NCBI RefSeq assembly: GCF_000813845.1
Contig: NZ_JWTB01000016.1
Span: 1-64,000, forward strand
Direction: 5' to 3'
Source of the DNA: Pseudarthrobacter phenanthrenivorans
GTDB taxonomy: Bacteria > Actinomycetota > Actinomycetes > Actinomycetales > Micrococcaceae
DNA: 64,000 bases
Shown: one piece after another, positions 17,121-25,829 of the stretch
Layout of the letters: each line of letters opens with the position of its first letter
How positions within the stretch are numbered: position 1 is the first letter of the stretch
Program-made: the position numbers and the translations under genes
The notes under the pieces: generated by a model
The model's database searches: none
The model's input: only the letters and a program-made list of their open reading frames with translations
Told to the model about the DNA's origin: nothing

Positions 17121-18257
17121 ATGAAGCGCGTTAGGGAGCAGGTCCGCGCGCTCCACCGGCTGGAACCGGCCAACAACGACCACCTGGCCGCGCTGCGCGT
17201 GGCGCTGAGTGTCGCCGTCCCCTCCCTGCTCCTGCTGGCCGCCGGCCGCACCGACCTCATCATCTACGCCGTCTTCGGCGCCCTCACCGGCATGTACGGC
17301 CGCTCGGAACCACACCAGCTGCGGCTCCGCCACCAGGCCCAGGCCGCCCTGGTGCTGCTGACGGGGGTCGCCGTGGGGGTGGCGCTGTCCGTTAACCACA
17401 TCCACTCCTGGTGGCTGGTGGCAGTGGAAGCCACCCTGGCGGGTGTGGGTTCCGTGTACTCGGACCGGGTACGGCTGAAACCCAACGGCCCCTTCTTCGG
17501 CATCCTCGCCCTCGGCGCGTGTGCCTCTGTTCCCGCCCAGGTCCCCTGGTACGCGGCCATGCTCATCGCCGCCGGTTCCGCCCTGTTTTCCATGGCCATA
17601 GGGTTCAGCGGCTGGATGCGCCGGAGGGCGTGGGAACCGGGAGCAACCCGGACCCTGCCGCCCCGTTCCGCGGCGGGGACCCGGGAACTCACGCTGCACG
17701 CCGCCCGGTACGTCCTGGCCGTCGCTGCTGCCGGAAGCGTGGGTGTGGCCAGCGGCAGCGGCCACCCGCACTGGGCCATGGCCGCCGCCGCCGTACCACT
17801 CGCCGGAGCAGACCTGCCCAGCAGCGTCCGGCGGGGTGTCCACCGCATCGTGGGGACGTTCCTGGGCCTGGCGGTGACCGCCGTCGTGCTCCTCCCCGGG
17901 CCCTGGACCCTGGCTGCGCTCTACCCCGCTTTCCAGGAGCCCCTGCACCACGCGCAGGTACTGGCCCTGCTGGTGGTCCTCTTCCAGTTCGCCACCGAGC
18001 TGTTCATGACCAGGCACTATGGTCTGGCGATGGTCTGGTTCACCCCCGTGATCCTGCTCATGACGCAGCTCGCCTCGCCGGCCGAACCGCGCGTCCTGAT
18101 CCTCGAGCGGGCGGTGGAAACCCTCGTGGGTGCGCTGCTGGGCATCCTGGTGGTAGTGGCTGTCCGCCGTCCCGGTTCACGCCGCCGGACAGCCTTCCCG
18201 GGACTGCCGGCCGCGCGCCAGGCCCTATTTCGGTTTCCGCGCCGGCCCGGCCATTAG
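17121..18257 (+). CDS. FUSC-family integral membrane protein
   Basis: 378 aa with two blocks of hydrophobic helices (about residues 25-175 and 195-360) joined by a basic cytoplasmic linker, the pattern of the fusaric-acid-resistance/aromatic-acid exporter (FUSC) family. The repeat-like LAALRVALSVAVPSLLLL and HAARYVLAVAAAGSVGV segments begin each half. Some members export aromatic acids or small toxic compounds; the substrate here is unknown. The ribosome binding site is weak (GGACAGG). Its last 33 bp overlap the convergent SDR gene. Confidence 0.8.
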   Translation: MKRVREQVRALHRLEPANNDHLAALRVALSVAVPSLLLLAAGRTDLIIYAVFGALTGMYGRSEPHQLRLRHQAQAALVLLTGVAVGVALSVNHIHSWWLVAVEATLAGVGSVYSDRVRLKPNGPFFGILALGACASVPAQVPWYAAMLIAAGSALFSMAIGFSGWMRRRAWEPGATRTLPPRSAAGTRELTLHAARYVLAVAAAGSVGVASGSGHPHWAMAAAAVPLAGADLPSSVRRGVHRIVGTFLGLAVTAVVLLPGPWTLAALYPAFQEPLHHAQVLALLVVLFQFATELFMTRHYGLAMVWFTPVILLMTQLASPAEPRVLILERAVETLVGALLGILVVVAVRRPGSRRRTAFPGLPAARQALFRFPRRPGH

Positions 18258-18998
18258 CCGCGCCGGCGCCACCTTGGCCAGCGCCACCAAGGCCTTGTAC
18301 CGCTTGGACGGGATGGACACCGCCTTGCCGCGCTCGTTGTCCGCCAGGCCCTCACGGACCACCCGGTCCGCCCGCAGCCAGGTCCAGGACGGGGCCACCG
18401 ACTTGTCCATCCCCATCCGGTCGTGGAACTCGGTATGCGTGAAGCCCGGGCAAACGGCCGTGACCTTGATGCCACGGTTACGGTAGGCCAGGTTCGCCCA
18501 GCGGCTGAAACTCACCAGCCACGCCTTGGCCGCCGAATAGGTGCCGCGGGGCAGGAAGGCGGCCACGCTGGCCACATTGATGATCCTGCCGTCACCGCGC
18601 TCCAGCATGCCCTTCAGCGCCGCGTGGGTGAGCACCATCGACGTTTCAGCGTGCAGCCGCAGGTGCTTCTTCTCGTCCGAAGCCTGGTTTTCCTCGAAGT
18701 TGTGCAGCAGGCCGATCCCAGCGTTGTTGACCAGGATCCCCACCGGCCGGGCGCTGTCTTCAAGGCGTTCGACGACGGCGGCAACGTCATCCTCGTCCGT
18801 CAGGTCGGCGGGAAGCACCTCAGCCGTGATTCCGTAGCGCCGGCGCAGGTCCTCCGCTGTTTCGGCCAGCCTGGCCGCGTTGCGCGCCACCAGGACCACG
18901 TCATGCCCCTGGGCGGCGAGCTGCCTGGCGAATTCGTGGCCCAGTCCGGCGCTGGCGCCGGTGACCAATGCGGTGGTTCGGGAGGTTGTTGGCGTCAT
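18225..18998 (-). CDS. SDR family oxidoreductase
   Basis: 257 aa classical short-chain dehydrogenase: cofactor loop TGASAGLGHEFA (residues 14-25), NNAGIGLL, a catalytic Ser in INVASVAAF, and YSAAK carrying Tyr and Lys. VARNAARL after beta-2 suggests NADP preference. The gene starts 9 bp after desD on the same strand with no terminator between, so it may be read from the des promoter, although nothing in desferrioxamine chemistry requires it. Its 3' end overlaps the FUSC gene by 33 bp in the opposite orientation. Confidence 0.9.
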   Translation of the reverse strand: MTPTTSRTTALVTGASAGLGHEFARQLAAQGHDVVLVARNAARLAETAEDLRRRYGITAEVLPADLTDEDDVAAVVERLEDSARPVGILVNNAGIGLLHNFEENQASDEKKHLRLHAETSMVLTHAALKGMLERGDGRIINVASVAAFLPRGTYSAAKAWLVSFSRWANLAYRNRGIKVTAVCPGFTHTEFHDRMGMDKSVAPSWTWLRADRVVREGLADNERGKAVSIPSKRYKALVALAKVAPARLMAGPARKPK

Positions 18999-19007
18999 GG
19001 TGCCAGC

Positions 19008-20891
19008 CTAGTCACGGGAGGGCACACCGTCCGCGAACCGGGCCAGCGGATTGGCCAGCCGCCCGGCCATTTGGAGTCCGCCCGAGGGGTCCGCCAGGTC
19101 CAGCATGTGCTGGTTGTTGCGGAGCTGCAGCCGGTTCAGGCAGGACAACGCGAAATCCGGGGCGAAAAGGTCGTACCTGGCGTACTCCGCGGCAAGCTGG
19201 GGATGCTGCGCCTGGTAGTCCCGGACGGCGGCGGCCGCCGTCCGCCAGAACTCCTCCTGGGGAAGGACGCCGTCCTCATCCAGCAGGGCGCTGAGGAAAC
19301 GGAAGATGCAGTCGAAGACGTCCGTGAAGATGGCCAGCACCTGTTCGCCGTCCGGTATGTCGGCCTTGATGCGGGCCACCTCGTCCGGAAGGTCCAGCCG
19401 GTCACCCATCACCACGATCTCCTCGGCGATGTCCTTCATGATGGCGCTGGCGGGCACGCCGTCCTCCAGCACCAGGATCACGTTCTCACCGTGCGGCATG
19501 AACGCCAGCCCGTACCGGACGAGGCAGTGCACCAGCGGCACCAGGTAGGCCTCGAAGTAGCGGCGGAGCCATGCCCCGGGGGCCAGTCCGGAGCGCTCGA
19601 TGAGGGCCGACGCCATGGGCTTTCCCGTGGCGTCCACGTGCAGCAGCGAGGCCATGGTGGCCAGCTGCCGGCCGTCCTGCAGCAGCGGCAGCGGGCTTTC
19701 CCGCCACAGTGCGGACAGCATCTTCCGGTAGGGCGACCCGCTGGCGGAGCCGGCCTCGTAGTACCCGTTGTGGTACCCGATCGCTGCCACCTCGCCGATC
19801 ATGGTGAAGCCCCGCTGAGTGAGCGCCTCGTCGGCTTCGATGAGGCCCCGCAGCCAGTCGTTGATGACCGGCGTGGCCTTCATGTATTGCGGTGACAGGC
19901 CCCGCATGAAGCCCATGTTCAGCACGGACATGGCGGTCTTGACGTAGCTCCGGGACGGGTGGCTGGTGTTGAAGAACGTGCGGATCGACTGCTTTGCCTG
20001 GTAGGTGTCGGTTCCGGTGCCCAGGTGCACGATGCGCTGCCGGGCGATCTCGGCCGCGAAGGTCACGGTCAGTTTGTTCTCCCACTGCCACGGATGCACA
20101 GGCATGAAGAAGTACTGGTCCGGGTCCAGGCCCAGCAGCCGCAGTTCATTGGCGAAGTCTCCGGCAAGAGCGCCCAGCTCGGCGTCCAGGTGTGTCCGGT
20201 AGTCCAGCCCTGCAGTCGCCGTGAATACGGCATGGGAACGCTGCACAGCGATCCATTCCAGCAGCACCGGAGCGCCTGTTTCCGGCGCGAAGGCGTGGTA
20301 GTCGCTGATGCCGAAACCCAGGCGCCCGTTGTTCGCCACGAAACAGGGATGCCCCTCGGTCATGCTCCGCTCGATGGCCTGGAAGTCGGCGGCAGTGTCC
20401 CGGCCGCCGGTGACGCCGGCCGCGAGTTCGGCTGCGGACGGCTGGCCGGACCCCTGTTTGTAGGCGTGGCTGGCCAGTGTGCTGCTGATTTCCTCAAGGT
20501 AGACCGGGAGCATCTGCGGGGTGATGCCCAGTGTTCCGTGGAAAACGGTGATGAATTCCAGGGCGTCCAGGGGCGCTTCCGCGCCGTTATGGAGGTGCCG
20601 GATGGACGCGGCATCGATGGACCAGTGGTCGAGTTCGAGGATCCGGGCCGTGAACCGGTATTCGTGCGAGCCGTCACCGCTGGCGAGGCGGTAGGTGCCG
20701 GCACCAGCCGCGCCGGATTCTTGTTCCGGGGCGAGGATCCGCTCGTGGGAGAACTCGGCGAGCGCCTTGCGGAGCAGGTGCCGGTTGGCGGCGTCCCAGC
20801 GGGCGGGCGCCAGGTGGGCTACGGCGGCACGCGTGGCAGTGGCTGCGGCAGCTGTTCCAGGGTTGGGACGGGCTTCGAGGTGGACGGTCAC
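19008..20891 (-). CDS. desD: NIS siderophore synthetase, IucA/IucC family (DesD)
   Basis: 627 aa. It joins and cyclises N-hydroxy-N-succinyl/acetyl-cadaverine units with ATP to give desferrioxamine. Recognisable blocks include GHPCFVANNGRLGFG, MPVHPWQWENK, the SHPSRSYVKTAMSVL nucleotide-binding segment and LMPHGEN-type residues (FMPHGENVILVLE), with a C-terminal FhuF-like metal-free helical tail. It is the last of four des genes, its start overlapping the desC stop by 4 bp. Assignment to DesD rather than another NIS synthetase rests on the neighbours. Confidence 0.93.
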   Translation of the reverse strand: MTVHLEARPNPGTAAAATATRAAVAHLAPARWDAANRHLLRKALAEFSHERILAPEQESGAAGAGTYRLASGDGSHEYRFTARILELDHWSIDAASIRHLHNGAEAPLDALEFITVFHGTLGITPQMLPVYLEEISSTLASHAYKQGSGQPSAAELAAGVTGGRDTAADFQAIERSMTEGHPCFVANNGRLGFGISDYHAFAPETGAPVLLEWIAVQRSHAVFTATAGLDYRTHLDAELGALAGDFANELRLLGLDPDQYFFMPVHPWQWENKLTVTFAAEIARQRIVHLGTGTDTYQAKQSIRTFFNTSHPSRSYVKTAMSVLNMGFMRGLSPQYMKATPVINDWLRGLIEADEALTQRGFTMIGEVAAIGYHNGYYEAGSASGSPYRKMLSALWRESPLPLLQDGRQLATMASLLHVDATGKPMASALIERSGLAPGAWLRRYFEAYLVPLVHCLVRYGLAFMPHGENVILVLEDGVPASAIMKDIAEEIVVMGDRLDLPDEVARIKADIPDGEQVLAIFTDVFDCIFRFLSALLDEDGVLPQEEFWRTAAAAVRDYQAQHPQLAAEYARYDLFAPDFALSCLNRLQLRNNQHMLDLADPSGGLQMAGRLANPLARFADGVPSRD

Positions 20892-21472
20892 AGTGCTCCT
20901 TCGGGGATGCTGATGGGGGTTGCTGGGCGTGGGTGCGCGGGCGGGAGGAGTGACCGGGCGGCCAGGTAGCCGGAGCGGGTGCAGAAACTCAGGAGGGCCT
21001 CCTTGTCCGGCAGGGCCACCGTCCCGGCAGGCTGGAAGCCAAGCCGTTCGTTCAGCGCATGGATCCTGGTGTTGCGGACATCCGGTTCCACCACCACGCG
21101 CTCCACCTCCGGCCGGGAGAACAGCCGGGCCAGGACGGCGTCCATGACGGCGGTGGTATAGCCGTGTTCCGGCCCGGACGACGGCGGAGCCACCAGCAGG
21201 TGCATCCCCACGTCACCGGGCTGGACGGCGTAGGTGGCCGCCAGGGGCGAAAGGGCCGGAAGGTACTCCTCCACCAGGAAGGCGGGCACACCGCCGTCGA
21301 GACCCAGGAGTGCGTGGTGGTGTCCGCTCGACTGGATTCCGGCGTACTCCTCCGCCACGTCGGCCACGCTGGCGGACAGCATCCCCCAGAACGAAGCGTA
21401 CGGCCGGGTCACCCAGCCGTGCAGCAGCAGGGCGTCTGCCTGGGCGTCCAGGCAGCGGAACGTGAACCTCAT
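20888..21472 (-). CDS. desC: Siderophore N-acyltransferase, GNAT fold (DesC)
   Basis: 194 aa. It acylates N-hydroxycadaverine with succinyl- or acetyl-CoA. The acyl-CoA region [26 protein letters not shown] and the terminal [25 protein letters not shown] match the IucB/DesC type of GNAT proteins. An Ala/Pro-rich tail of about 20 residues ([14 protein letters not shown]) overlaps the desD start. Both ends overlap neighbours by 4 bp. Confidence 0.9.
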   Translation of the reverse strand: MRFTFRCLDAQADALLLHGWVTRPYASFWGMLSASVADVAEEYAGIQSSGHHHALLGLDGGVPAFLVEEYLPALSPLAATYAVQPGDVGMHLLVAPPSSGPEHGYTTAVMDAVLARLFSRPEVERVVVEPDVRNTRIHALNERLGFQPAGTVALPDKEALLSFCTRSGYLAARSLLPPAHPRPATPISIPEGAL

Positions 21473-22830
21473 GCGTGCACCTCCCGGGAAACAAGGTCAG
21501 CCGCCGGGAGAACACTGGCGGGGGCGCCGAACTCCTGGAAGGCGATGCTCCGCTCCACGGGGTACACCTCGCGGCCGGTGATGTCCCGCAGGATGCAGGA
21601 GTTGCGGTAGGCGCCCATCCCCAGGTCGGGGGTGGCGAACCCGTGGGTGTGCAGTTCGGCGTTCTGGACAAAGATCTCGCCGGGAACCACACCGGTGCTG
21701 TAGTTCCGGTCCACCGCGAACCTGCCGGCGCCGTCGCGGGCGATCCGGTCCTGCACGCCGGCCAGGAACGCCGGCTCCCGGTAGCCGTAGCCGGTGGCGA
21801 ACACCACGGCGTCGCTGTCCAACGTGTAGGAGCTGCCCTGTTCGTCGTGGTGGAGCTGCAGCGTGTGGGTGCCCGCGGCCGGGTCCCAGCGCGCGGCGGT
21901 CAGGGTGGAGTGGGTGAGCAGCCTGCTGTTGACCACGCCGGAGAGGCTCCTGGCGTAAAGCAGGTCGTAAATCGCATCGATCAGGTCCGAATTGATCCCC
22001 TTGTAGAGGTTCTTCTGCGTCGTGTTGAGGCGGTCCCGCCGGTCCTGCGGCAGCGCATGGAAGTAGTCCACGTACTCGGGTGAGGTCATCTCCAGGGTCA
22101 GCTTGGTGTACTCCAGCGGGAAGAACCGGCCGGAACGGGTCACCCAGTCCAGCCGGTAGCCGTGGACGTCGGCTTCCTGCAGGAGTTCGTAATAGATCTC
22201 GGCGGCACTCTGGCCGCTGCCCACGATGGTGATGCTGCGTTGCTGTTGGAGCTCGGCTTTCCGGGCCAAGTAGTCGGCGTTGTGGAAGGCCACTCCCCCG
22301 TGTCCCGCCGCCGCGGCGGCGGTGATGTCCGCGCCCGCAGCCGGGATGTTGGGCGAGGTGCCGGTTCCCAGCACCAGCCGCCGGGCCCGGAGTACCTCCT
22401 GCCCGGCCGGACCGTCCACGCTGAGCCGGTACACGCCGTCGTCGTACCGCACATCCAGCACCGTGCTGCCGAACCGTACGGACGGCAGCTGGCCGGCCAC
22501 CCACTGGCAGTACTGGTTGTACTCGGCGCGCAGGGGGTAGAAGTTCTCCCGGATGTAGAAGCGGTAGAGCCGTCCGGTCTGCTTGAGGAAGTTCAGGAAC
22601 GAATAGGGCGAGGTGGGGTCCGCCATGGTCACGAGGTCGGCCATGAAGGGCACCTGGAGGTGCGCAGGCTCCAGCATCATCCCCGGGTGCCAGTCAAAGG
22701 ATCCGCGCTGCTCCAGAAAGATGCCCTCCACACCCTCCACAGGCTCGGTAAGGGCGGCGAGCCCCAGGTTGAAGGGCCCGACGCCGACCGCGGCAAAGTC
22801 GTAGATCGTGCGGTTGTCCGGGGTGCTCAT
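21469..22830 (-). CDS. desB: Lysine/cadaverine N-monooxygenase (DesB)
   Basis: 453 aa flavin-dependent N-hydroxylase of the IucD/SidA type. The FAD motif [12 protein letters not shown] is at residues 16-27, [20 protein letters not shown] follows, the NADPH site is [15 protein letters not shown], and the C-terminal substrate motif is [10 protein letters not shown]. In this pathway it hydroxylates cadaverine produced by DesA. It overlaps desA (ATGA) and desC by 4 bp each, implying coupled translation. Confidence 0.94.
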   Translation of the reverse strand: MSTPDNRTIYDFAAVGVGPFNLGLAALTEPVEGVEGIFLEQRGSFDWHPGMMLEPAHLQVPFMADLVTMADPTSPYSFLNFLKQTGRLYRFYIRENFYPLRAEYNQYCQWVAGQLPSVRFGSTVLDVRYDDGVYRLSVDGPAGQEVLRARRLVLGTGTSPNIPAAGADITAAAAAGHGGVAFHNADYLARKAELQQQRSITIVGSGQSAAEIYYELLQEADVHGYRLDWVTRSGRFFPLEYTKLTLEMTSPEYVDYFHALPQDRRDRLNTTQKNLYKGINSDLIDAIYDLLYARSLSGVVNSRLLTHSTLTAARWDPAAGTHTLQLHHDEQGSSYTLDSDAVVFATGYGYREPAFLAGVQDRIARDGAGRFAVDRNYSTGVVPGEIFVQNAELHTHGFATPDLGMGAYRNSCILRDITGREVYPVERSIAFQEFGAPASVLPAADLVSREVHA

Positions 22831-24449
22831 GCTGCGGCGCCCGTCAGGAGTCCGGCGCCGGTGGTGCGGACGAGGCCGACGATGCCGGCAATGTCCTCAA
22901 GCGTTGCCTCGGCGTTGAGCAGGGTGAACTTCAGGTAGTGCCGGCCGCCCACCGTGGTCCCGGCCACCAGCGCCTTGCCGGAGGCGAAGATGGCCGCCCG
23001 GATGGCGGGGTTCAAGGCGTCTGCGCTGTCCTCAGAAAGCCGTTTGCCGTCTTCCAGCCGAGGCCGGTACCGGAACACCAGGGTGCTGAGGTGCGGCTGT
23101 GCCGCGAGCTCGAAGTCGTCATCGGCCTCGAGCAGGGCGCCCACCCGCGCCGCGAGGTCGATGGCCTCGTCGAACAGGGCACCAATGGCGTCTGCACCCA
23201 TGATCCGCAGGGTAAGCCAGAGCTTGAGGGCGTCGAACCGGCGGGTGGTCTGGATGCTCTTGTCCACCTGGTTGGTGATCTCGGCCAGGGCGGCGCTTTC
23301 CGGGTTGAGGTAGTCGGCGTAGTAGGTGACATGCCGCAGCATCGCGGATTCGCGGACCAGGAGGGCGCTGGAGCTGACCGGCTGGAAGAAGGTCTTGTGG
23401 AAGTCCACCGTGACCGAGTCGGCCAGGCCGGTGCCGTCCAGCAGGTGCCGGTACCGGCCGGAAACCATGAGCCCGCCGCCGTACGCGGCATCGATGTGCA
23501 ACCAGGCGCCGTAGGCCTGGGCGAGGGCGGCGAGGTCTTCGAGCGGGTCCACGGCGCCGAAGTCCGTCGTTCCGGCGGTGGCCACGACGGCCATGGCGGT
23601 CAGGCCTGAGTCCTGGGCTTCCGCCATCGCTTCGGCGAGGGCTCCGGGGTCCATCCGGTGGTCAGCGGTGCAGGGGATGCTGATGACTGCGTCGAGGCCG
23701 AGGCCCAGCAGGGAGGCCGATTTCCGGATGCTGAAATGGCTGTCCGCGGAGGTGAAGATCCGCAGGCTGTCCAGCAGTGCCGGGAGGCGGAGTCCGGCGT
23801 GGGCGGGATCCTGGCGAAGTCCCGCCACGGCGTGGTTGCGGGCGATGAGAAGTGCCTGCAGGTTGGACTGGCTGCCGCCGGAGGTGAAGATACCGTCGGC
23901 ATTGCCACCCAAATGGAGCCGCCCTGCCGCCCAGTCGATGAGGCGGCGCTCGATCATGGTGGCGCCCGCGCTCTGGTCCCAGGTGTCCAGCGAGGAGTTC
24001 ACCGCGGACAGGATGGCCTCGCCCACCAGTGCGGGGATGACCACGGGGCAGTTAAGGTGGGCGGCGTACCTGGGGTGATGGAAATAGACGGCGTCGCGCA
24101 GGTACACCTCCTCAAGTTCCTGCAGCGCCGCCGCCGTATCCGGCAGCGGGCTGTCCAGGTCCACGGCGGCAACCCGGGCCTGCATCGCTGCGGGTTCGAC
24201 GCCGGTGAACGGCCCGGTGGTCCGCTCGAGCCTGGTGGCCACGGCGGTGACCCCCTGCAGCACCTGCGCCACGTACCTGGCCGAGTTGCGGGTGTTGAGC
24301 AGGTGGTTTCCGGCGGCCAGCGCCAGTTCGATGCCGTCACTGAAGTCCTTGGCGGCGTGGCCTTCGGGCCGTTGCCTCCCGGGTTGGGCGCCACCCCCGG
24401 GTTGCTGCGGCAGGTGGCTGGTGTGGTCGTGGCGGGTCATCAGCGGCAC
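22827..24449 (-). CDS. desA: PLP-dependent lysine decarboxylase (DesA)
   Basis: 540 aa group II (DDC-like) decarboxylase making cadaverine from lysine, the first desferrioxamine step. Marks are [19 protein letters not shown], the [11 protein letters not shown] strand and the PLP lysine in [10 protein letters not shown] (K352). A Gly/Pro/Gln-rich leader of about 25 residues precedes the fold. Start GTG 24449 has GAAGGA six to nine bases upstream; ATG 24440 is the alternative. L-2,4-diaminobutyrate decarboxylases share the fold, but the desB/desC/desD neighbours favour lysine. Confidence 0.92.
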   Translation of the reverse strand: MPLMTRHDHTSHLPQQPGGGAQPGRQRPEGHAAKDFSDGIELALAAGNHLLNTRNSARYVAQVLQGVTAVATRLERTTGPFTGVEPAAMQARVAAVDLDSPLPDTAAALQELEEVYLRDAVYFHHPRYAAHLNCPVVIPALVGEAILSAVNSSLDTWDQSAGATMIERRLIDWAAGRLHLGGNADGIFTSGGSQSNLQALLIARNHAVAGLRQDPAHAGLRLPALLDSLRIFTSADSHFSIRKSASLLGLGLDAVISIPCTADHRMDPGALAEAMAEAQDSGLTAMAVVATAGTTDFGAVDPLEDLAALAQAYGAWLHIDAAYGGGLMVSGRYRHLLDGTGLADSVTVDFHKTFFQPVSSSALLVRESAMLRHVTYYADYLNPESAALAEITNQVDKSIQTTRRFDALKLWLTLRIMGADAIGALFDEAIDLAARVGALLEADDDFELAAQPHLSTLVFRYRPRLEDGKRLSEDSADALNPAIRAAIFASGKALVAGTTVGGRHYLKFTLLNAEATLEDIAGIVGLVRTTGAGLLTGAAA

Positions 24450-24474
24450 AGTTTTTCCTTCACTTGGATCGTTC

Positions 24475-24512
24475 AGTAAGGACAGCCTTACTTAGGTGAC
24501 CCTTTTAATCAA
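24475..24512 (-). promoter_or_regulatory. des operon promoter with iron-box-like palindrome
   Basis: AGTAAGG (24475-24481) and CCTTACT (24486-24492) form a perfect inverted repeat with a 4-base spacer, resembling the DtxR/IdeR/DmdR box (TTAGGTTAGSCTAACCTAA type). On the minus strand a -35 TTGATT (24512-24507) and -10 TAAGGC (24490-24485) are 16 bp apart, so the box covers the -10. Fe(II)-dependent repression is inferred. Confidence 0.75.
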
Positions 24513-24605
24513 ACTTTTGTGCCGTAATTATTCAACTCGGAATGCAAAGGCTAGGCTGGTGGCGTCGCGGGCGGGCCAGCCTGGCGGCGCACAAAAGGGG
24601 GAAGT

Positions 24606-24941
24606 ATGGACCAGCAACCATCCGGCATCGTCGGGTTCCGCGAAGTGGACCGGGAGGGGAATCCCGTCCCGCCCGAACTGGAAGGCCAGGAGGAGGCGGC
24701 AAGGCCCTGGGTGGCACCAAACCCGTTCATCGTGGCGTTGTGGCTGTTGGCGGCGGGGATGATTGCCATTGCCATGTGGACGCTTCTTCGGGGTCCGGTC
24801 GCCATAGGGCCCATCAGCAACGGCCTGTCCTTCGACTTCGTGCTGTTTACCTTCGCGCCGCACCTGATGCTTATCGGCCTCAGCACCGTGGTGATCCTGC
24901 TGCTGTGGCACGCCTGGCGCTGGCAACGCCGCCGCAGCTGA
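24606..24941 (+). CDS. Small two-helix membrane protein of unknown function
   Basis: 111 aa. A hydrophilic, Pro/Glu-rich N-terminal 40 residues is followed by hydrophobic spans at about 43-63 (NPFIVALWLLAAGMIAIAMW) and 82-103 (APHLMLIGLSTVVILLLWHAW), then a short basic end WRWQRRRS. The ribosome binding site AAAAGGGGGAA is strong. It is divergent from desA across 156 bp holding the iron box, so iron control in this direction is possible but unproven. I do not recognise the family. Confidence 0.72.
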   Translation: MDQQPSGIVGFREVDREGNPVPPELEGQEEAARPWVAPNPFIVALWLLAAGMIAIAMWTLLRGPVAIGPISNGLSFDFVLFTFAPHLMLIGLSTVVILLLWHAWRWQRRRS

Positions 24942-25007
24942 CCCGGGAGGATGCTCCATGGCAGCCTCCCTGCCCGCACCCCAGGCAGGCTCCGACTTGT
25001 GCGGCAT

Positions 25008-25029
25008 ATAGTAAGCATGCTTTGCTTAT
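25008..25029. promoter_or_regulatory. ATAGTAAGCATG palindromic element, copy 1
   Basis: ATAGTAAGCATG (25008-25019) continues into CTTTGCTTAT; TAAGCA (25012-25017) and TGCTTA (25023-25028) are inverted with a 5-base spacer, and the core AAGCATGCTT is itself palindromic. The same 12-base start recurs at 44343. It lies 84 bp before the small gene at 25113 in an otherwise featureless 171-bp gap. Confidence 0.55.
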
Positions 25030-25112
25030 GGGGCAGATGAACCTCCGCAAGCAGTTCGCGGCGGGGTTGCCAGCGTTGGCGGCTCCGTGAAAGAAGCCCA
25101 AGGAAGAACATA

Positions 25113-25436
25113 ATGACCACCGCAACGGAAGACCAGCTGACGGCGTTTGGGGAGCGCACCGGGGAAGCTGGGAAGCTCTTGACCGCCACCGTACCCGTGG
25201 ACGCAGGGTTGCTCTTGACCCTGAACACACGCATGCATTGCCGCACACCGATGCAGCGCGTCGACCATGGCGAACTGCCGGTCCGGCAGCCTGTGTACGT
25301 TGACGGGAACTCCGTCGTTGCCCTCCGGCCCGGATCCGTTCCGGAGAGCGTGGTCACCTACCGCTGCGCCTGCGGCTTCACCATTGACGATCCCGGCACG
25401 GCCGTGCCCGTAACCGACCAGGCCCTGGCCAGCTGA
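25113..25436 (+). CDS. Hypothetical protein with three clustered Cys near its ends
   Basis: 107 aa, soluble, with no recognised family. It has MHCRTPM near residue 48 and YRCACGFTIDD at about 90-100, which could make a small metal-binding site, and a predicted beta-rich middle (RQPVYVDGNSVVALRPGSV). AAGGAAG sits eight bases before the ATG, supporting expression. It stands alone behind the ATAGTAAGCATG element and is convergent with the GNAT gene. Confidence 0.68.
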   Translation: MTTATEDQLTAFGERTGEAGKLLTATVPVDAGLLLTLNTRMHCRTPMQRVDHGELPVRQPVYVDGNSVVALRPGSVPESVVTYRCACGFTIDDPGTAVPVTDQALAS

Positions 25437-25484
25437 GCCCCCGGGCCAGCTGACGCCTCGCCCAGTCCCGGCCGGGAGCGGCAG

Positions 25485-25814
25485 TCAGTTCTGCGGCCAG
25501 TCGACGAACTGGCCGTACCCTTCGTGCTTGCGCAGGTAGCTGGAGATGAACGGGCAGTGCGGGATGATCCGCTTGCCCGTGGCCACCACGTCATCCAGGG
25601 CAAAGTGCGCAAGGACTTTGCCCAGCCCCTGGCCCTCGAAATCCTGGCCGGTTTCCGTGTGCGTAAAGTCGATATGCCCGGGAAGGTCCTGGAAGAAGGC
25701 CTCCACGGCCAGCCTGCCGTCCACCAGTAATTCGTACCGGTGCTCCGCGTCATTGCGCCGCAGCGAAACGTTGGCGGTGAATCTGTCTTCCGCGGAGGTG
25801 GTGTTCTCGGTCAT
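25485..25814 (-). CDS. GNAT-family N-acetyltransferase, short NATD1/YjdJ type
   Basis: 109 aa. The sequence runs from DAEHRYELLVDGRLAVEAFFQDLPGH through IDFTHTETGQDFEGQGLGKVLAHFALDD to IIPHCPFISSYLRKH, the compact acetyl-CoA-binding fold with the EGQGLGKVL pyrophosphate loop and PxCPF/Y motif of this subfamily. Substrate unknown. It is separated by 15 bp from the upstream acyltransferase gene on the same strand, so they are probably cotranscribed. Confidence 0.88.
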   Translation of the reverse strand: MTENTTSAEDRFTANVSLRRNDAEHRYELLVDGRLAVEAFFQDLPGHIDFTHTETGQDFEGQGLGKVLAHFALDDVVATGKRIIPHCPFISSYLRKHEGYGQFVDWPQN

Positions 25815-25829
25815 GGTTCGACACTGGCA

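Noticed and set aside
15588..18017. An 809-codon open frame on the minus strand opposite the MFS and FUSC genes
   Set aside because: Composition is Gly/His/Gln/Arg/Asp-rich with no domain, and it is antisense to two well-supported genes. Long empty antisense frames are expected at this GC content.
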